NCBI GenBank assembly: GCA_009667805.1
Contig: CM019066.1
Location: 333,132,077 to 333,196,076 of the forward strand
Reading direction: 5' to 3'
Length of the DNA stretch: 64,000 bases
DNA from: Leptobrachium leishanense
Lineage: Eukaryota > Chordata > Amphibia > Anura > Megophryidae
The translations under genes were made by a program, and so were the position numbers. The notes under the pieces were generated by a model, which made no database searches, was not told the origin of the DNA, and saw only the letters and a list, made by a program, of their open reading frames with translations. Positions 43,623-56,299 of this stretch are shown here, in pieces. Position 1 is the first letter of the stretch. Each line of letters opens with the position of its first letter.

Positions 43623-44466
43623 CATATGAAAATTCATATGCAAGGATGTCTTCATTTGATTTTTTAATAGATGCTCAATTACTAGCGTAATAGGCCTTGA
43701 AAGTGTAATACACAGAACTGAGTGAGGCTACGTTCAAACCTAAACACATATTTTATATACGGGTGCTACTGAGAATAATGAATACAACAAACAACAAGAT
43801 ACAGAGCTCTCCACTTATATTTGCTTTAAAATATTATTATATACAGTGGTATATATTCATACTCATACACACTGTAGATTAATCATACAATTGACAACTC
43901 TGTGTAGCGTACATTGGAAAAATAATCAGATTTCAATTTAGCGTACAGATTTGTTTTTTAGCCTGTCATTAGAGCCAGTTCGCGCGTGAGATGGATTCTA
44001 TTAGGCGCATCAGCTAGATCTATAAGGATACCCATCTGGCTTTTTTTTCCACCGGTCCTTATCTTTGAATCATTAAAACTGAAATTGTTCCTCCCAGGTG
44101 GAAGAACAAAATTAAATGAGTTCTCAGTAATAAGGGCAAACATACTTTTTCTAATTATTTAGCAATTAATATAATACCCAACAGGCAATAACTTACAGCC
44201 AAAGGAGGCGTGTGTGATGTGGTCTGGCGTTCATGGCAGTATATTTAAAGTGACAGGTCACTATTTGAAACCCATGTATATAGCCGTGATCAAGCCTCAG
44301 CTAATGTGTTTGATTAAAGCACTTTAAAAATGTTGTATCCTTTAATACTTATTGCACGTATGGTCATAATTTCGGCCTATCTCTCGTGCATTGAATTTGA
44401 AGACTTTTTGTTATAACGTAAAGGTCTTTTCCTCCATAGACAAAACAGCACTAGACACTCCGAAGA
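43623..44466. other. Unclassified AT-rich sequence
   Basis: No gene, tandem array or paired termini recognised. Confidence 0.4.
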
Positions 44467-44980
44467 GGTTATTCACTAAGCACCGAAATTTCATCCCAAT
44501 TTCAGTGCTTTTCACTTCGGTGCAGTTCGATGCACTTCGGCGATTCCATTTCGACAATTCCCCATTCGCCTCAGGGCCACCATACTACATCGAAGATGGA
44601 GTCGCCAAAGCCTCATGAAAAAGTTGGAGAACGTCGCTGAAAAGCACCAAAGTGGCCTTGGTGAAATCTACTAAACTGCAAAAAAAACAACCCAACACTC
44701 TCCTATTCGCCTAATAGGTGTTTAGATTAATAAAAATTCATTAAAATGTGTCTAAATAATAAAAAGGTCTGTTACAGAATATAAAATAGTCCTTAAAAAA
44801 AAATTGGGAAACAAACATTTTGTAGAAAAAATACAAACAGGTGTTTATTTATATATTTATAAAGTGTGTTCTAACATTTTTTTTAAAAATGTCTTTTTGC
44901 TGAAAATGAAAAGTGTTTTTTTAATTTTTTTTTAAAAAAGATATAACTTTTTTACATTGAACCCTATGGGATTCGCCTGT

Positions 44981-47088
44981 TTAACCCCATACTGCCCACT
45001 GTTGTTCTTACGTTTCTGCGCTGTTTGTGTTTAGGTTAAATTTTCCTCTTACTCGTTTATGCAACCCACACATATTATATACCGTTTTCCCCCGCCATTA
45101 AATGGACTTTCTAAAGATACCATTATTTCCATCACGTCGTATAATTTACTATAAAAAAATATGAAATATGATGAAAAAAATGGACAAAACACACTTTGTT
45201 AAAATTTAATCCCCAAAATCTGACCGGTTTATGCTAATAAATTTTTAATGCCAGCCTACGTCCTATTTTAGTAAACCCTCCCCACCCAATTTTTTTAATT
45301 TTTTTTTTTTTAATATTTTACTTTTTTAACCCTTTCGCTGCTGATCCTTTTCCCACCTCTGTGCTGAGCTCATTTTTACCGGTTTCGCTCATCATGTTTA
45401 AACGCGTTTTGAAGCCTTATTTTAATATATGACCCAGACATATTATATATCGTTCTTTCCGGAAGACTGTGCAGATTCATAATATGTCATTATTATATGT
45501 ATACGTTATGTCATGTCTGTATATTATAACAAAAAATGCAATAAAATTCGAATTTTCAATAATTTACAATGTGTAAAGTGTTTTTTTTCACATTTTAAAA
45601 TGCGATCGTTTGCGGTTATATTTTCTATGGGGTGCGCTTGTTAAAAAAATTAGAAATGAGGAATCGTTATTTTTTTTGGGGAAAATTCTGTGTTTTTTAG
45701 CAAACGCCCCCCATATAAAAAATCGTTAGTGCAGCATCATTGTTCACATTATAATTGAAATGGGAACAATATTGTTGCACTAATATATCTAAAAAAAAAA
45801 AAAAACCTTTTTTTATTTTTATTTTTAATTGTTTTATTTTTTTTTTATTTTTAATTTTTGTTTTTTACTTTTTACATGGTCATGTTTGGTATTATTGGAA
45901 AGGCCACGCTCTGGCCGTTCCAATGATAGTAAACATTAACCCCTAGCTGTCACGGATCGGGAGATAGGGGGTTCATTGGAACCCCCTATCTCCACTATAG
46001 GTGGCAGCAAGGGGTTAATTTAAAAACTGGCGCCATCGCGCTCTGCGGAGGGGACCGCGATACTTCGCATGTTGGCGCCATATCGCGATCCAGCCCCCTA
46101 GGGGTTAAAGACAGCCGCCGCTTGGAAGGGCAGGCTGTGCCCTTCCAGGCGGTGCCTGCCTTTAATCGCTGGCCCGCACGGATGGGGAGGGGGAGAGGTC
46201 CGAAGGACCTCCCCCCTCCCCTTCAGGCACCTTCCCTGCAATGGCGGGGGTGGGTGCCTGAAATAGACATGCGCGATGACGCCTATTATGCCCGCCGGGG
46301 TCCCGGAGGTTGGGCTGACATCGATGATGTCAGCCACACCGGGGGTCCGATCGATCAGCCGGAATACCGGCTGATCGCGGGCTGCAAAGGGAGGATGCGC
46401 TCAGCGCATCCTCCGCAGCCAAGTACCAATGCGGTTGGACGCGCTGAGCGCGTCCACCGCATTGAAGTGGTTAATTTTCTTTTTTTACACCAAACCTGGT
46501 CATGGTATCATTGGAAAGGCCATGATCAAGCATCTCTAAAGATATAAAACATGGATCCAAAGGATCCCCCTATCTCCACTTGGCAGCTAGGAGGTTAACT
46601 GACCCACTGACGTCCTCACACATATGGTGCGGATGACAGTGGGTGGGTGGTGACTCAGAGGCTTGGCTGACATCGAAGATCACCCAATTGCGAGCTGGCA
46701 GCGGAATGGTTAATGCCATGCATCATCGCTGAAAAAGGGAGACTCTCCCCTTTCCAGTTGTGTAATCTGCATCGCTCTACCTTTAATGGTTTGGGAGATT
46801 GAATGCTCCAAAGGAGCCCCCCTCCCCTTCCTGGATTTTGCAGGAGGCGCCTGGTGGGGCCTGACGATGACATCATCACAAAGCGTGATGACGTCATCAA
46901 GCCTGCTGGCCCCCTAAAACAGCTGGGCAGGCTTCAAGCCCATCAGAACGCCATGGAAGCTGACGAGGGAGGTGAGTATCGGGCGGGAGGGAGGTTAGGC
47001 GACCCTGACGTACTATGTGCATCCGCGGCTCTAAGGGAGACTTCCCCATCAGATGTACATAGTAGGTCGGCGGTCGGGAAGGGGTTAA
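44981..47088. mobile_element. TTAA-flanked compound element, long form
   Basis: TTAA at 44981-44984 and 47085-47088; ends CCCCATACTGCCC and GGGAAGGGG. Compared with 59985-61130 it shares the start (CGTTTCTGCGCTGTTTGTGT-type, AACCCACACATATTATATAC) and the end (ATGACGTCATCA, GACCCTGACGTACTATGTGC-type), but carries about 0.9 kb extra. The extra part holds a TTAA-bounded 75-bp hairpin (45940-46014; stem GAGATAGGGGGTTC) and repeated CATTGGAAAGGCCA hairpins. No transposase was recognised. Confidence 0.65.
45940..46014. repeat. TTAA-bounded hairpin
   Basis: GGAGATAGGGGGTTC and GAACCCCCTATCTCC form a 15-bp stem with a four-base loop. TTAA precedes (45936-45939) and follows (46015-46018). Could be a minimal TTAA MITE or an internal foldback of the host element. 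Confidence 0.6.
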
Positions 47089-47342
47089 ACCTTTAGAACT
47101 GGAAAGAAAATCAGGGCATTTCGTCCACAATTTGGTGCAGTTCGGCATACTTTGACTTCTCTATCGGTCAATTTCAGTACGACCAATCTGTGGCGAATTG
47201 CACCGGCTTTCACTGTCCATTCACCTGTATTCGGCAAACTGACAGGTTAGTAAATAGACAAATTGGCCCTGAATTGCAACGAATGGTGAATTTTACTGTT
47301 CAGTGCAATTCGGTGGTCAATTCGGTGGTTAGTGAATAACCC

Positions 47343-47788
47343 CTCAAAAGAATGGTGGCATTTATGGAGGATGCGCAACATTTCAGTCTCCCAGACTGTT
47401 CTCAAGTGGTCATTTACGTCATGATTTCAATCCTATATATGGCATAACATTAGGAATATACATCATTTAGTGAAAGTAATGAGTTAAGATAGTTTATTTT
47501 AATGTAAATATTTAATGTTTTTGTTTTTTCTGTTGGAAAAAGATAACATAGGGCTTCAGGTAGAATCCATGTCATTTAATTAATATCAGATGAAAGAACC
47601 AGGCTCATTATTGGTGAGAAAGACTGTTGAATCAGCCAAAATGTGGCTGCTGGCCCAATAAACTGGTCTTTTTACAGTTCGAAGTGCTGGGTTCCGTCAT
47701 CTTTTATTGAATGCCATGTGGAGTCTTGTTTGGCTGCGCCATGGTTCCTGAATCACCCATCTAGCCGGGAGCGTCACATATTTATTGT
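47343..47788. other. Unclassified sequence
   Basis: No gene or complete element recognised. It ends at TTTAACCCCTTACCACCG, the likely left edge of the next TTAA element. Confidence 0.4.
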
Positions 47789-48380
47789 TTAACCCCTTAC
47801 CACCGTGGGGCATGTTATGCCATGCTGGTGGCAAACGGGCTTACAAACCTCAGGATGGCAGCCATAGCACACCCTGCGGCTTTCTGGCCCTCCTCTGGCC
47901 CACCAAGGGCTCCCATCCATCTGGTTTTGTTCGTCTCATACTTACTCGTCATGCGTGCCGTCAAGTTCTTCTTTTACAGGAGAGTGGAGACTCAGGTCCG
48001 CACCGCCCACTCTGCCAGTCACTGACAGTGTGGGAGTGGTGTGGTGGGTCGGTCGGTGACGTCTTTTTCTCCCCGCCTCCTTCCATGAGTCCTCCTTCCT
48101 GCTGTCAATCACAAGGCACAGGTGCAACGGCTCACGTGATGAAGTTCATGTGCTTGCTCGTGGCATGCGAACGGCATTCCCGGCTCCCGAGTCCCGACGT
48201 GTCAAGTGGTCTCCGACACCGAGTCAAGTTGCAAGCAACTCTGTGAGTGCAGCATCAGCTTCTCAATGTGCCAGTGCCTGCCAGCCCAACTGCATCATCA
48301 TTCCATTCCTTCGCTGAAAAGTAAAAATCCCCCCTCTCTCTTATATACCATGGCCTTGTGCCATAAAAATACCAGTCTGC

Positions 48381-48794
48381 CAGGCATGTACTGGCCATAG
48401 GGACTACAGGGAGATTCTCGGTGGGCCGATGGCTCAGTGGGCCAGTGTTAATGTTGGTTCACCGTGCGGCTCCTCGCACTGCCCTTAATGGGGGAACTGA
48501 GAACTTCCTCACTGTCTGTAAAACTGATGCAGTCTGCTGCAGTTTCATATTGGGGCCATCTTGCCAGTGAGACTCGTTGCACATATGCCTCACCTTAAGA
48601 AATGGTGCACGCTCAACCTCAGTGCTGCTGCATTGCTTTACCCAATCACTAGTCTGCAGCAACACTGGTTTCTGCAGAGAGATTGGTTGAGTGATCCGAT
48701 TGGTTTATATACTATTTTTGTGTGTGTTTACATAATTAAAGTGGGCCGGTCTGGATGAAGCCCTGGGCTGATTTGTTGTCCCAGTCCAGCCCTG
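48381..48794. mobile_element. hAT MITE inserted at the edge of a minisatellite
   Basis: Ends CAGGCATGTACTGGCC and CCCAGTCCAGCCCTG are imperfect inverted repeats. Flanking octamers CAGTCTGC (48373-48380) and TAGTCTGC (48795-48802) match at 7 of 8. Because the octamer is part of the minisatellite unit, the duplication could partly reflect the array itself. Confidence 0.6.
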
Positions 48795-48796
48795 TA

Positions 48797-48980
48797 GTCT
48801 GCCATGCATAATACCAGTGTGCCATGCATAATACCAGTGTGCTATGCATAATACCAGTGTGCCATGCATAATACCAGTGTGCCATGCATACTACCAGTCT
48901 GCTATGCATAATACCAGTGTGCCAGCCATAATACCAGTGTGCTATAATACCAGTATGCCTTAATACCAGTATGCCGTGCA
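48797..48980. repeat. 20-bp minisatellite (ATACCAGTGTGCCATGCATA)
   Basis: About eight units, decaying to the right. A partial unit (ATACCAGTCTGC) also lies left of the hAT MITE at 48370, so the MITE probably inserted into the array. Confidence 0.85.
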
Positions 48981-49130
48981 TACCACGTGCTATAATATAT
49001 GCATAATGTAAATATACACATAATGTATACGCTACAAAAAAATGGCCGCCCAAGCCCAACACTAGTGTTTGGGTTTTCCTGGAAGAAAAGGTGGCAATCC
49101 TAGGCCCACCCCCCTATCGGCGTTAAAAGG

Positions 49131-50136
49131 TTAATTAGTCTCATAAGAGCTGGGACTTTGAAATACTTTTGTATTTTAGGAATGATTTGCAACACATTCA
49201 GTAGATCAGAATATGAAACAACATGAATAAAGCCTACATACCTGGATGTTCAGCGGACAGTTCCGTAGGAGAACTCTCCACCTTCTTCAGAGTCAGGAAC
49301 TCCTAACTGAGAACATAACCCCTGTTTGTCCAAATCCCAGCCTAACCTAGACGCATACATCCTGATCAGATTCAGACGCATACAATAAGAGGTATTTTTG
49401 GATGCATTGATTGACACATGAAACGCTACAACAACCCACACAGTATTGGATTTGTCAGAGGAAGAGATTTTCCACAAACAGTAGCAACAATTGCCACCGC
49501 TATATAAAAACCAACAAAAAAGTCAAATAATGTTTTCTGTCTGTATTTTATGTAACAGTACTGTATGCATTCAGAAGTCAAGTTCTTAGCAATTTTTTTT
49601 ATAATTGTGTTTCATGTTTTTCTCTCGCACCAAGCTTAGATTTTGAAAACTTGAACAAAGTAGTGGGTTTTCTGTTATTTAACCCTTTCACCTCCAACCG
49701 GTTCTTGTAGACAAAACATATATTATTATAAGCAATTATATGCAAATTATATCATTAATTTTATAAGGTTTGGTAGCGAAGGTGTTAAAATGGTATGCAG
49801 GGGTTTGTGGGTTTTTTTGTGCATACACTTCGCATGCAAATGATTTTCTTGTTCCTTTGGTCCGTGGCCTCCATAGCCATAGAATACTTTTCTTTATTGT
49901 TATAATTTCATAGATGAGAACGCCAAACCCACACAAGCAATGGATACGGTAAATGAGATAAGAGACAGGCAAACCATATTTTGTAGATGTGCAATGGATG
50001 GTGTGAAAGATATGTTAGAGGCACGGTTAGCGTGAGGTGGCTGACGCAGAAACATAACCAGTGAAGAGAGGTAATGGTCCGGAGAGGCAAATGTTGTGCC
50101 CCATGGGAGTTGGTCTTGTGTGATGGGAATCACTAG
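49131..50136. other. Unclassified sequence
   Basis: No gene supported; several short frames without domains. Confidence 0.4.
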
Positions 50137-51761
50137 GGGTTCTATTACATTCTCCTCGCAAATTCGTACGCGCAGCGCAATTTTTTTTGCGCGCAGTGTT
50201 AAACGTTAACGCGCGTAAATTAATGCTGGTATTACAATCCGAGCGCATCTTTTCATCCGTCAAAAAATATCACACTTAAAAAAGACACACAAAAACGCAC
50301 GCGCATTAACGTTGCGCGCAGAAATCAGTGGGCAGACTGTTTTTTCTAGATTCTCAATCTGAATTAAGAACCACAATTGTCTCCCGTTGTAACGGTCGCT
50401 ATATCGTTTCCCCAAGAGTAGCGGAGTTAAGATCCTTAAGGGCAAAAATACTTTCTTGATTAACACAGAAATTGCATAAAATACAGGTTGTAATTCAAGA
50501 ACCAGGGGACTCAAAGGACTAGCTGAATTACCTCTAGGCTCCGAGGGTTTCGAGACCGACAGAAAGCCTAGGACACGCTCAGAATCACCATACGTGGAAC
50601 GACAGTCCGTGAAGTATTCAAGGTGCAGGGCAGTCAGAGATGCAGAAACCAATCGTTGTGGTAAATACTTGAGATTAGTAGATACCTGGTGAGTCTCGGA
50701 AGGTACTGGCTTGCATAAAGGATTGTTATTGCTAATATGTACAGAGATGCGATTAGAAATAACATTAAACAGAAATAAACAATCGTTTGTTATCGTGGTC
50801 TTTGCAAAAACATTAACATGAGTAGTAGCCTGGGCAAAGGGACCCCGGAGGGTTACAAACGATACCCCTAAATGTGATGGGACAGAACCCAAACAGTGAG
50901 CGATCAACCCAGCAACCAGCATGGGGTTAAATCACTAAAACACGCAAACAGCGTAATATACACGATAGAGAGAGAGTGGTCAAAGCCAAGCCGGGTCAAA
51001 TAACAGGAGCAGGAATCTCATACAAAGCAGGGTCGTCAACAGTAAATTCAATCAGATACAAGAAGTAGCGGTGCGTGAAACAAACTCCACAACAGGGCGA
51101 TGAGGCAACTCCTTGAGCCCTGTTTTAAAGCCTGCGGCTCCTGGTAACCACACCTGACCCCGCCCCCTCAGATGCCGATCTTCCAGCAGAAAGTGCTGGC
51201 ACCCGGCCAGCCAGCGGTCCCCCTTCTTGCCCAGACCCCCCAGGGGACACAGTGGGGGCTGAGGATGTAACACCCATTCAGTTTTTGCGCCTGTCAAAAT
51301 CAACCTGTGTATATATGCTGTATCAAAAGAAAAACATGCACAACCTCTCAATTTTATTGTTTGGGTATATGTAGAATGTGTAACTATACTGTACTGTATT
51401 ATTTTTTTTGGGCTGGTGTATTTGGGTTTCTGCCAGAACGTTCAGATTTGCAGTTACCACCAGCTTTTCAAAGACGTTAAAATTATGCGCGCAAACGTTG
51501 TTCATAAAAATTTGCGCATCGATTGTAATACCATCCGCAAATCAGCGCACAAACGCATTTGAGCTCACAATGTTAAGTATGGGATACGCGCATGAACTTG
51601 CGCTAGCACAGGGTTCGCGCTGAGTCACTCGCGTTAGATGTTAACGCGCATCGTTTGCGCGAATGTCATAATACGACGTTCAGCACAAAGGTTTTTTTTC
51701 CCTCACGTTAATACGTTTTTGCGCACGCGCAAAATTGTGCGCAAAGAGTGTAATAGTGCCC
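50137..51761. mobile_element. GGGCCC-type Harbinger-like element, copy 4, with nested solo LTR
   Basis: Ends GGGTTCTATTACA and TGTAATAGTGCCC are inverted; flanks TAG and TAC are an imperfect triplet. Body words (CATCCGTCAAAAAAT, TTTTTGCGCCTGTCAAAAT, GTGTAACTATACTGTACTGT) match copies 1 and 2. A solo LTR lies at 50388-51272. Confidence 0.7.
50388..51272 (-). mobile_element. Solo LTR nested in a GGGCCC element
   Basis: On the minus strand the block runs from TGTTACATCC to GACCGTTACA, with the TG...CA ends of LTRs. Flanks CCCGT (50383-50387) and CCCAT (51273-51277) are a 4-of-5 target duplication. Copy 2 of the host element shows the uninterrupted site (complement of CTCCCGTTAAGTTTTT near 2030). 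A TATA-like CTTTAAAACAGGG lies about 150 bp into the LTR. The 220-codon frame at 50260-50922 crosses the LTR edge and has no domain. Confidence 0.75.
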
Positions 51762-53579
51762 TACATATATACATGTCAGCATATTTTTGCTAATACTTTA
51801 ATAGATAAATATGGACTTATTTCCTATCAAATGATAGCAGGCAGTAACATTTGGTGCTACCAGGATGAGTGACAGAATTGGGCCATCCTACAGGACAGCC
51901 CCCTCACTCCTCCAGCTTGATTCGATTGTTTTGTTTCATGGCACTTCTGAGGACAAATCACATGGCACAATCTGATGGCTTGAGTCTAGGGGGTCCACAA
52001 TCGGCTGTCTGGCCTGGGGCCTCGTCGGGGCCTGGCCTTGTCTGATGCCTGAAGTAGACATAGTGGACATGGGGAAAAAATGGGACACAGATTGTCTGAA
52101 GACGACATTGTGGACCTGGAGGGGTCTGGTGCACGGTGGTAGGAGGGGATATGTTTTTGCTTGACAGGAGGGGATATGTTCGTGGATTCCAGCAGCTGGG
52201 CCCTGAGGTTATTACATATTGGTGTATGTCGTTGGCGGACCCAGTTTTATGAGTCTCATAGTCCTCGTTTGGACCGTGTGTATTAATTTATTGATAAGTT
52301 ACTTTGTTATCTTTCACATGAAGGTAAGGTCTACAAGTACAAATTCATCATTGCTTTTGAACACACACACCCAAAAAAAAGTAAAACTCAACTTGTGAAT
52401 ATCACTAAAAACTATTTTCCAGACCAAAAGAAACTTAGAATAAATATCTAACTACTGTTTCTATGGTCTTCCTTACGACGCCTCTTTTTGTTTCCTTTTC
52501 TATGCGTTTTATGTTATTATCCTTCTTATAATCCTTCATGCTCTTTTTAAGTGGCACGATTCCTCCCTCCCCTTAATATTACTCAGAACATCTGCTACTG
52601 GTTACAAGGAGTTCATTGCACAGGGTCATACAGCTTCAAGGTTCTATAAGTGAAATAGTCGCTATGGACCCAAAAGGAATCGTCTTACAGGTTTATGAGC
52701 CATATCCCTTGCAGTGCTATCTCAACGTAACTCCCTCGGTGTCCAGACGCTTGGGCTGAGACCTGCCGCTGTATGTTTATCCAAGTCTCAAGCTCTCCTA
52801 CTGGTGAATCGCCAGTCTTGTGTCCCTAATCCTATGAAACAGATCCATTTGCTGGTGTGCGATATTGTGTATTTTCAAGCCACATACACAAACACATAAA
52901 GCGCTGTATAACCCATGCTTCGGAAAATAAAAACTGTTAATTAACGAGTACAAAGGAAAGAGCTATATTCTGTTCAATATTCTCTCCAACAGCTCAAGTC
53001 TGTCAGTTGCAGCCATCCTGCACATGTTTAGCTCTGTGCTTGGAGACCTGGGAAATGTCTGTTATAAGGACATCAGCAGGGGGCTAATGAAATGGCTTTG
53101 TTGATTTTAACGAATTGCAAGCGGCCGTAGCCAAAATAAATATAATCTTCTTTTTGGATTAGTCGTTACAGATGATTTTACCTACTAACAATGATTAACG
53201 GGTCCTCGCAGACGAGAAACATTGCTAGTCCCTAGTGATCCCCACTAAAACGGCAATAAACCGATATAAATAAAAGACCAATGGCGCTCATATTCTCCTG
53301 GAAAGAGCGACGCTGTGTGAAACGTTTCATGGACACGCCATAGAGCCTAGCTTTGTAGTATCGCAAGAGAGGCACCACGGAAATGATTTTGTAAGCCCCA
53401 GCATGATTTCGAGGCCCCCCTGTGTGGTGTCACGTGTTGATTTGATACTAGATACACCCAGGCCTAGTTAATCAATAATTTTAAATTATCTGCATTAAAA
53501 CTGTGATCTAAAATATGATTAGATTAAAAACCAAATGGGAGCAGACAGTTGTAGAAGTGGAAAGATAAGTCTGTATATT
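51762..53579. other. Unclassified sequence; possible single-copy island near 53020-53200
   Basis: No gene or complete element. The stretch 53020-53200 is not repetitive within the window. A short tandem word AGGAGGGGATATGTT occurs twice near 52145-52175. Confidence 0.35.
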
Positions 53580-53925
53580 TTGTATAAATACTTGCATATT
53601 TTTATTTTTGTCGGGGCCGGATTAACAAAGGTGCTGCTGGAGCTGTAGCTCCAGGCCCGTGTCCCAAAATACGCAAAGGCAAATTTTCATAATGACAGCA
53701 CCATTTGCCACCAACAGAATGAAAATTCGACTCAAAGTGAAATTAGAGGAGATAATCCTAAAAATCGATATATATAAGCCTGCATATGGTTATTAATACT
53801 TGCACATGTTTATTTTTGTTAGGGCCAGATTTACAAAGGGGCTGCAGCTCCAGGCCCATGCCCTGAAATAGGCCTAGGAAAAATTTCATTATGTCAGCAC
53901 TAATTGCCACCAACAGAATTAGATG
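53580..53925. repeat. Imperfect direct duplication, unit about 200 bp
   Basis: TATTTTTGTCGGGGCCGGAT with AGCTCCAGGCCCGTGTCC and GCCACCAACAGAAT in the first copy (53588-53725) recur as TATTTTTGTTAGGGCCAGAT, AGCTCCAGGCCCATGCCC and GCCACCAACAGAATT in the second (53795-53922). The copies have diverged visibly. Confidence 0.75.
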
Positions 53926-54829
53926 TAGAGGGACAAAGGGAAGTGCACAGTGGAGCTAAGAGGTACGTGGCCACTGGCGTGCACAGCCTGTTACATTAGG
54001 GCGTGCACAAATGGAACATTTATTAATTTAAAGCTTATATTTAGAAGACTTTGCTAAAAATACACATTTTTTGTATTCGCAATAACAAGCCAGTAATCAG
54101 AGATACAGTCAGTTTTTATTCCTTTCATCATGAACCAATTAAGGGACATCTAAAAATGTCAATGTAGGAGGTGAAAGATGTGCCTTCTGACACCCATCAC
54201 AGCGTTGTGACAGGCTATAGCGCGTGTATGAATTGCGCACACTACAGCAGACGTGCTGAAGTCTCCCCCGTTTAAACGCTACAACGCGCATTCAACGGGG
54301 CTTCAAAGCACTATCATCCATAGGAGGATCGATCCTTGCAGCACTGAGCGCACTAACTGCACTCAGCGAGGTGGCCAGACGGGCGTCAGAGTGGAAGGAA
54401 CGTTCACTCTCACGCTTGGTTTTGCCGCTCTTAAAAACACTTGTCTGACCGTGGGCTAAAGCAGCATTGATTTTTTTTTGTATGTGTTGTATGAGTCAAC
54501 CTCACACTGACAAGCAGGTGTCAGGTAACAAGGTAACCAAGTAGCCAATTCACTTCACTCTATTGGTCTCATTGTTTTGTAGCAACATCTTCATTCTTGG
54601 TAAAATTATTATTGAAGGGGGTTTAGGATTTTTCAGATAGGACAGTTTTTTTTAGATGTTCTGGTATCCATTGTTAAAATATTGATATATTGTTATAACA
54701 TGTTTAACCAAAGCTACTGAGGTTTTAACGCAGGTTTTCATGGTCATCTACAAAAGTAAAATGCTTTCTTATTCAAAGGCATGGAAATGTAACGAAAGAA
54801 CTATATTATACAATATCTGGTAAAAGAAA
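53926..54829. other. Unclassified; CpG-rich MITE-like block at about 54190-54465
   Basis: The block around 54190-54465 is richer in CpG than its flanks, holds GCGCACTACAGC-like and GCACTGAGCGCACTAACTGC words, and ends GTCTGACCGTGGGCTAAAGC, reminiscent of the GGCTxGGGTCAGAC Harbinger terminus. A matching left terminus was not found. Confidence 0.35.
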
Positions 54830-55295
54830 GTCACCACCTACTGTACAAGTCTGTGATGATGTGTGGTTGCTTCAGTTGGCCAGGCCTAGGTTCAGTTACA
54901 TTATGTGAGCACAGCTGACTCCCTGAATATGCTGAATGTGCAGGTTTTTCCATCAATGGGCTTTACTTTTCTGATGATGCAGGCATATTCCAAGATGGCA
55001 ATTCATCGAGCTCAAATTTGCAAGAGTGGTTCAGGGAGCAGGAGACATCATTTTCACACATGGATTGGCCACCACACAGTCCAGACCTTAACCCCATTGA
55101 GAATCTTTGGGCTGTGCTGGAGAAGACTTTACGCAGCGTCTGACTCTCCCATCATCAATACAAGACATTGGCCACAAATTAATGCAACTCTGGATGGAAA
55201 TAAATGCTGTGACGTTGCACTGCGAATGCGTACCGTAATCAATGCAAAAGGCGGTCCAACCAAATATTAGAGTGTGTGACTTTTTTTAGCCAGTG
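54830..55295 (+). pseudogene. Tc1-like transposase and 3' terminus, relic
   Basis: The + strand keeps [24 protein letters not shown] frames, but in the correct frame CATGGATTGGCCACCACACA encodes the [20 protein letters not shown] motif. This is followed by EKTLRS and NATLDGNKCCDVALRMRT. The end AAAGGCGGTCCAACCAAATA then TTAGAGTGTGTGACTTTTTT and AGCCAGTGC is the family's inverted terminus. Same family as 15508-16045 in the opposite orientation. No 5' part remains. Confidence 0.75.
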
Positions 55296-56299
55296 CATTA
55301 ATCAATGAGGTCAGCAGACTGCTTCAAGTAAACATGTTGTATATAAAGCAATCAAGCAAACATTTCACTGGTGACTGTAAAGAACTTGCGGATGACCTGA
55401 GTGATGATACACCACTGGTCAGATTAATTTTTTTTTTACATTTTTTTTTATTGATTTATATTATCATGTTATGTTGTTATCTTCCACTCAGTTATCATTA
55501 TCCACTTTGTGTCAGTTACTCATCCCTTCATTCACTTGGATGCTTTCATCATCTGATCTAGTTAACACAAAGCTTGGTGGCACATCTCCTCCTTCTTGTC
55601 ATCATATTAGTTGTCTTGCCTTTCTCCTCTTATGACTGTTCTCATTTACCCTCTTCCTCCACTTAGTTCTCATCGCTCACATTTATGCCTTTCAACATTA
55701 CCAGCTGCATCACCATACCTATTATTACCTTGAATCAAGGTGAAGAGAAGGTCACAAGATATTGCCCACTCTCACCATAAGTGTAAGGAGATGGACAACC
55801 AATGGTTGTATAGACACAATCTTGCACAGCTTTCAAATAAGTCCTATGGACAGGGAATATCCATGGATGTGCATAGTATCACAGTCGCTATTCTTTGCCT
55901 GGCTAGAACAATTATGAGTCTAATTAACTACTCTTAATTAAGCTGGTGTTGTGGAGACAAAAAGACATAATGGCTATCGCCGAATTTAACATTGGTTGGG
56001 CCCTTGTAAATGGGTATTAAATGTTAAGTGCTGTTCTAAAACATACTTTAAAAAGACGTAAAACTTGAGCATTTTGCTTCCTCTGCTCTTGGGTGGCAGC
56101 ATACATTGTTCGTATTCAGATCCACTTCATGCAAACAATGTCATCTGACCATGTTTGCACACTCAGCAATAGTAGACACTGCAGTCACAGATCATGTTAA
56201 CATGATATGGGGCTAGCTGTATAATTGTAAATGTAATTATTTTGTTTCAAATGAATTCCGTTTGCATTTGGACTCCAGAAAGCACCTCCAACGTTTTAT
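55296..56299. other. Unclassified sequence
   Basis: T- and C-rich stretch (55430-55700) with no identified element; no gene supported. Confidence 0.4.

Larger units (their letters stand above)
44467..47342. mobile_element. AGAGGTTATTCACTAAGCACC MITE split by a TTAA element
   Basis: AGAGGTTATTCACTAAGCAC at the left is inverted at GGTGGTTAGTGAATAACCCC on the right. Left arm 44467-44980 contains AAAAAGGTCTGTTACAGAAT and ACCCTATGGGATTCGCCTG as in other MITEs here. The right arm is 47089-47342. The intervening 44985-47084 is a TTAA element inserted at GCCTGTTTAAC. Confidence 0.65.
47789..49130. mobile_element. Probable TTAA-type element with nested hAT MITE
   Basis: Left edge TTTAACCCCTTACCACCGTG resembles other TTAA elements; right edge GGCGTTAAAAGGTTAATTAG. 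The interior contains a hAT MITE (48381-48794) and a 20-bp minisatellite. Boundaries are tentative because the right end is not a clean inverse of the left. Confidence 0.35.

Noticed and set aside
46122..46547. 141-codon frame in the TTAA element
   Set aside because: GC-rich hairpin sequence with frames on both strands; no transposase motif.
50260..50922. 220-codon minus-strand open frame as a gene
   Set aside because: It crosses the edge of a solo LTR into the flanking MITE, has no recognisable domain and begins inside the LTR.
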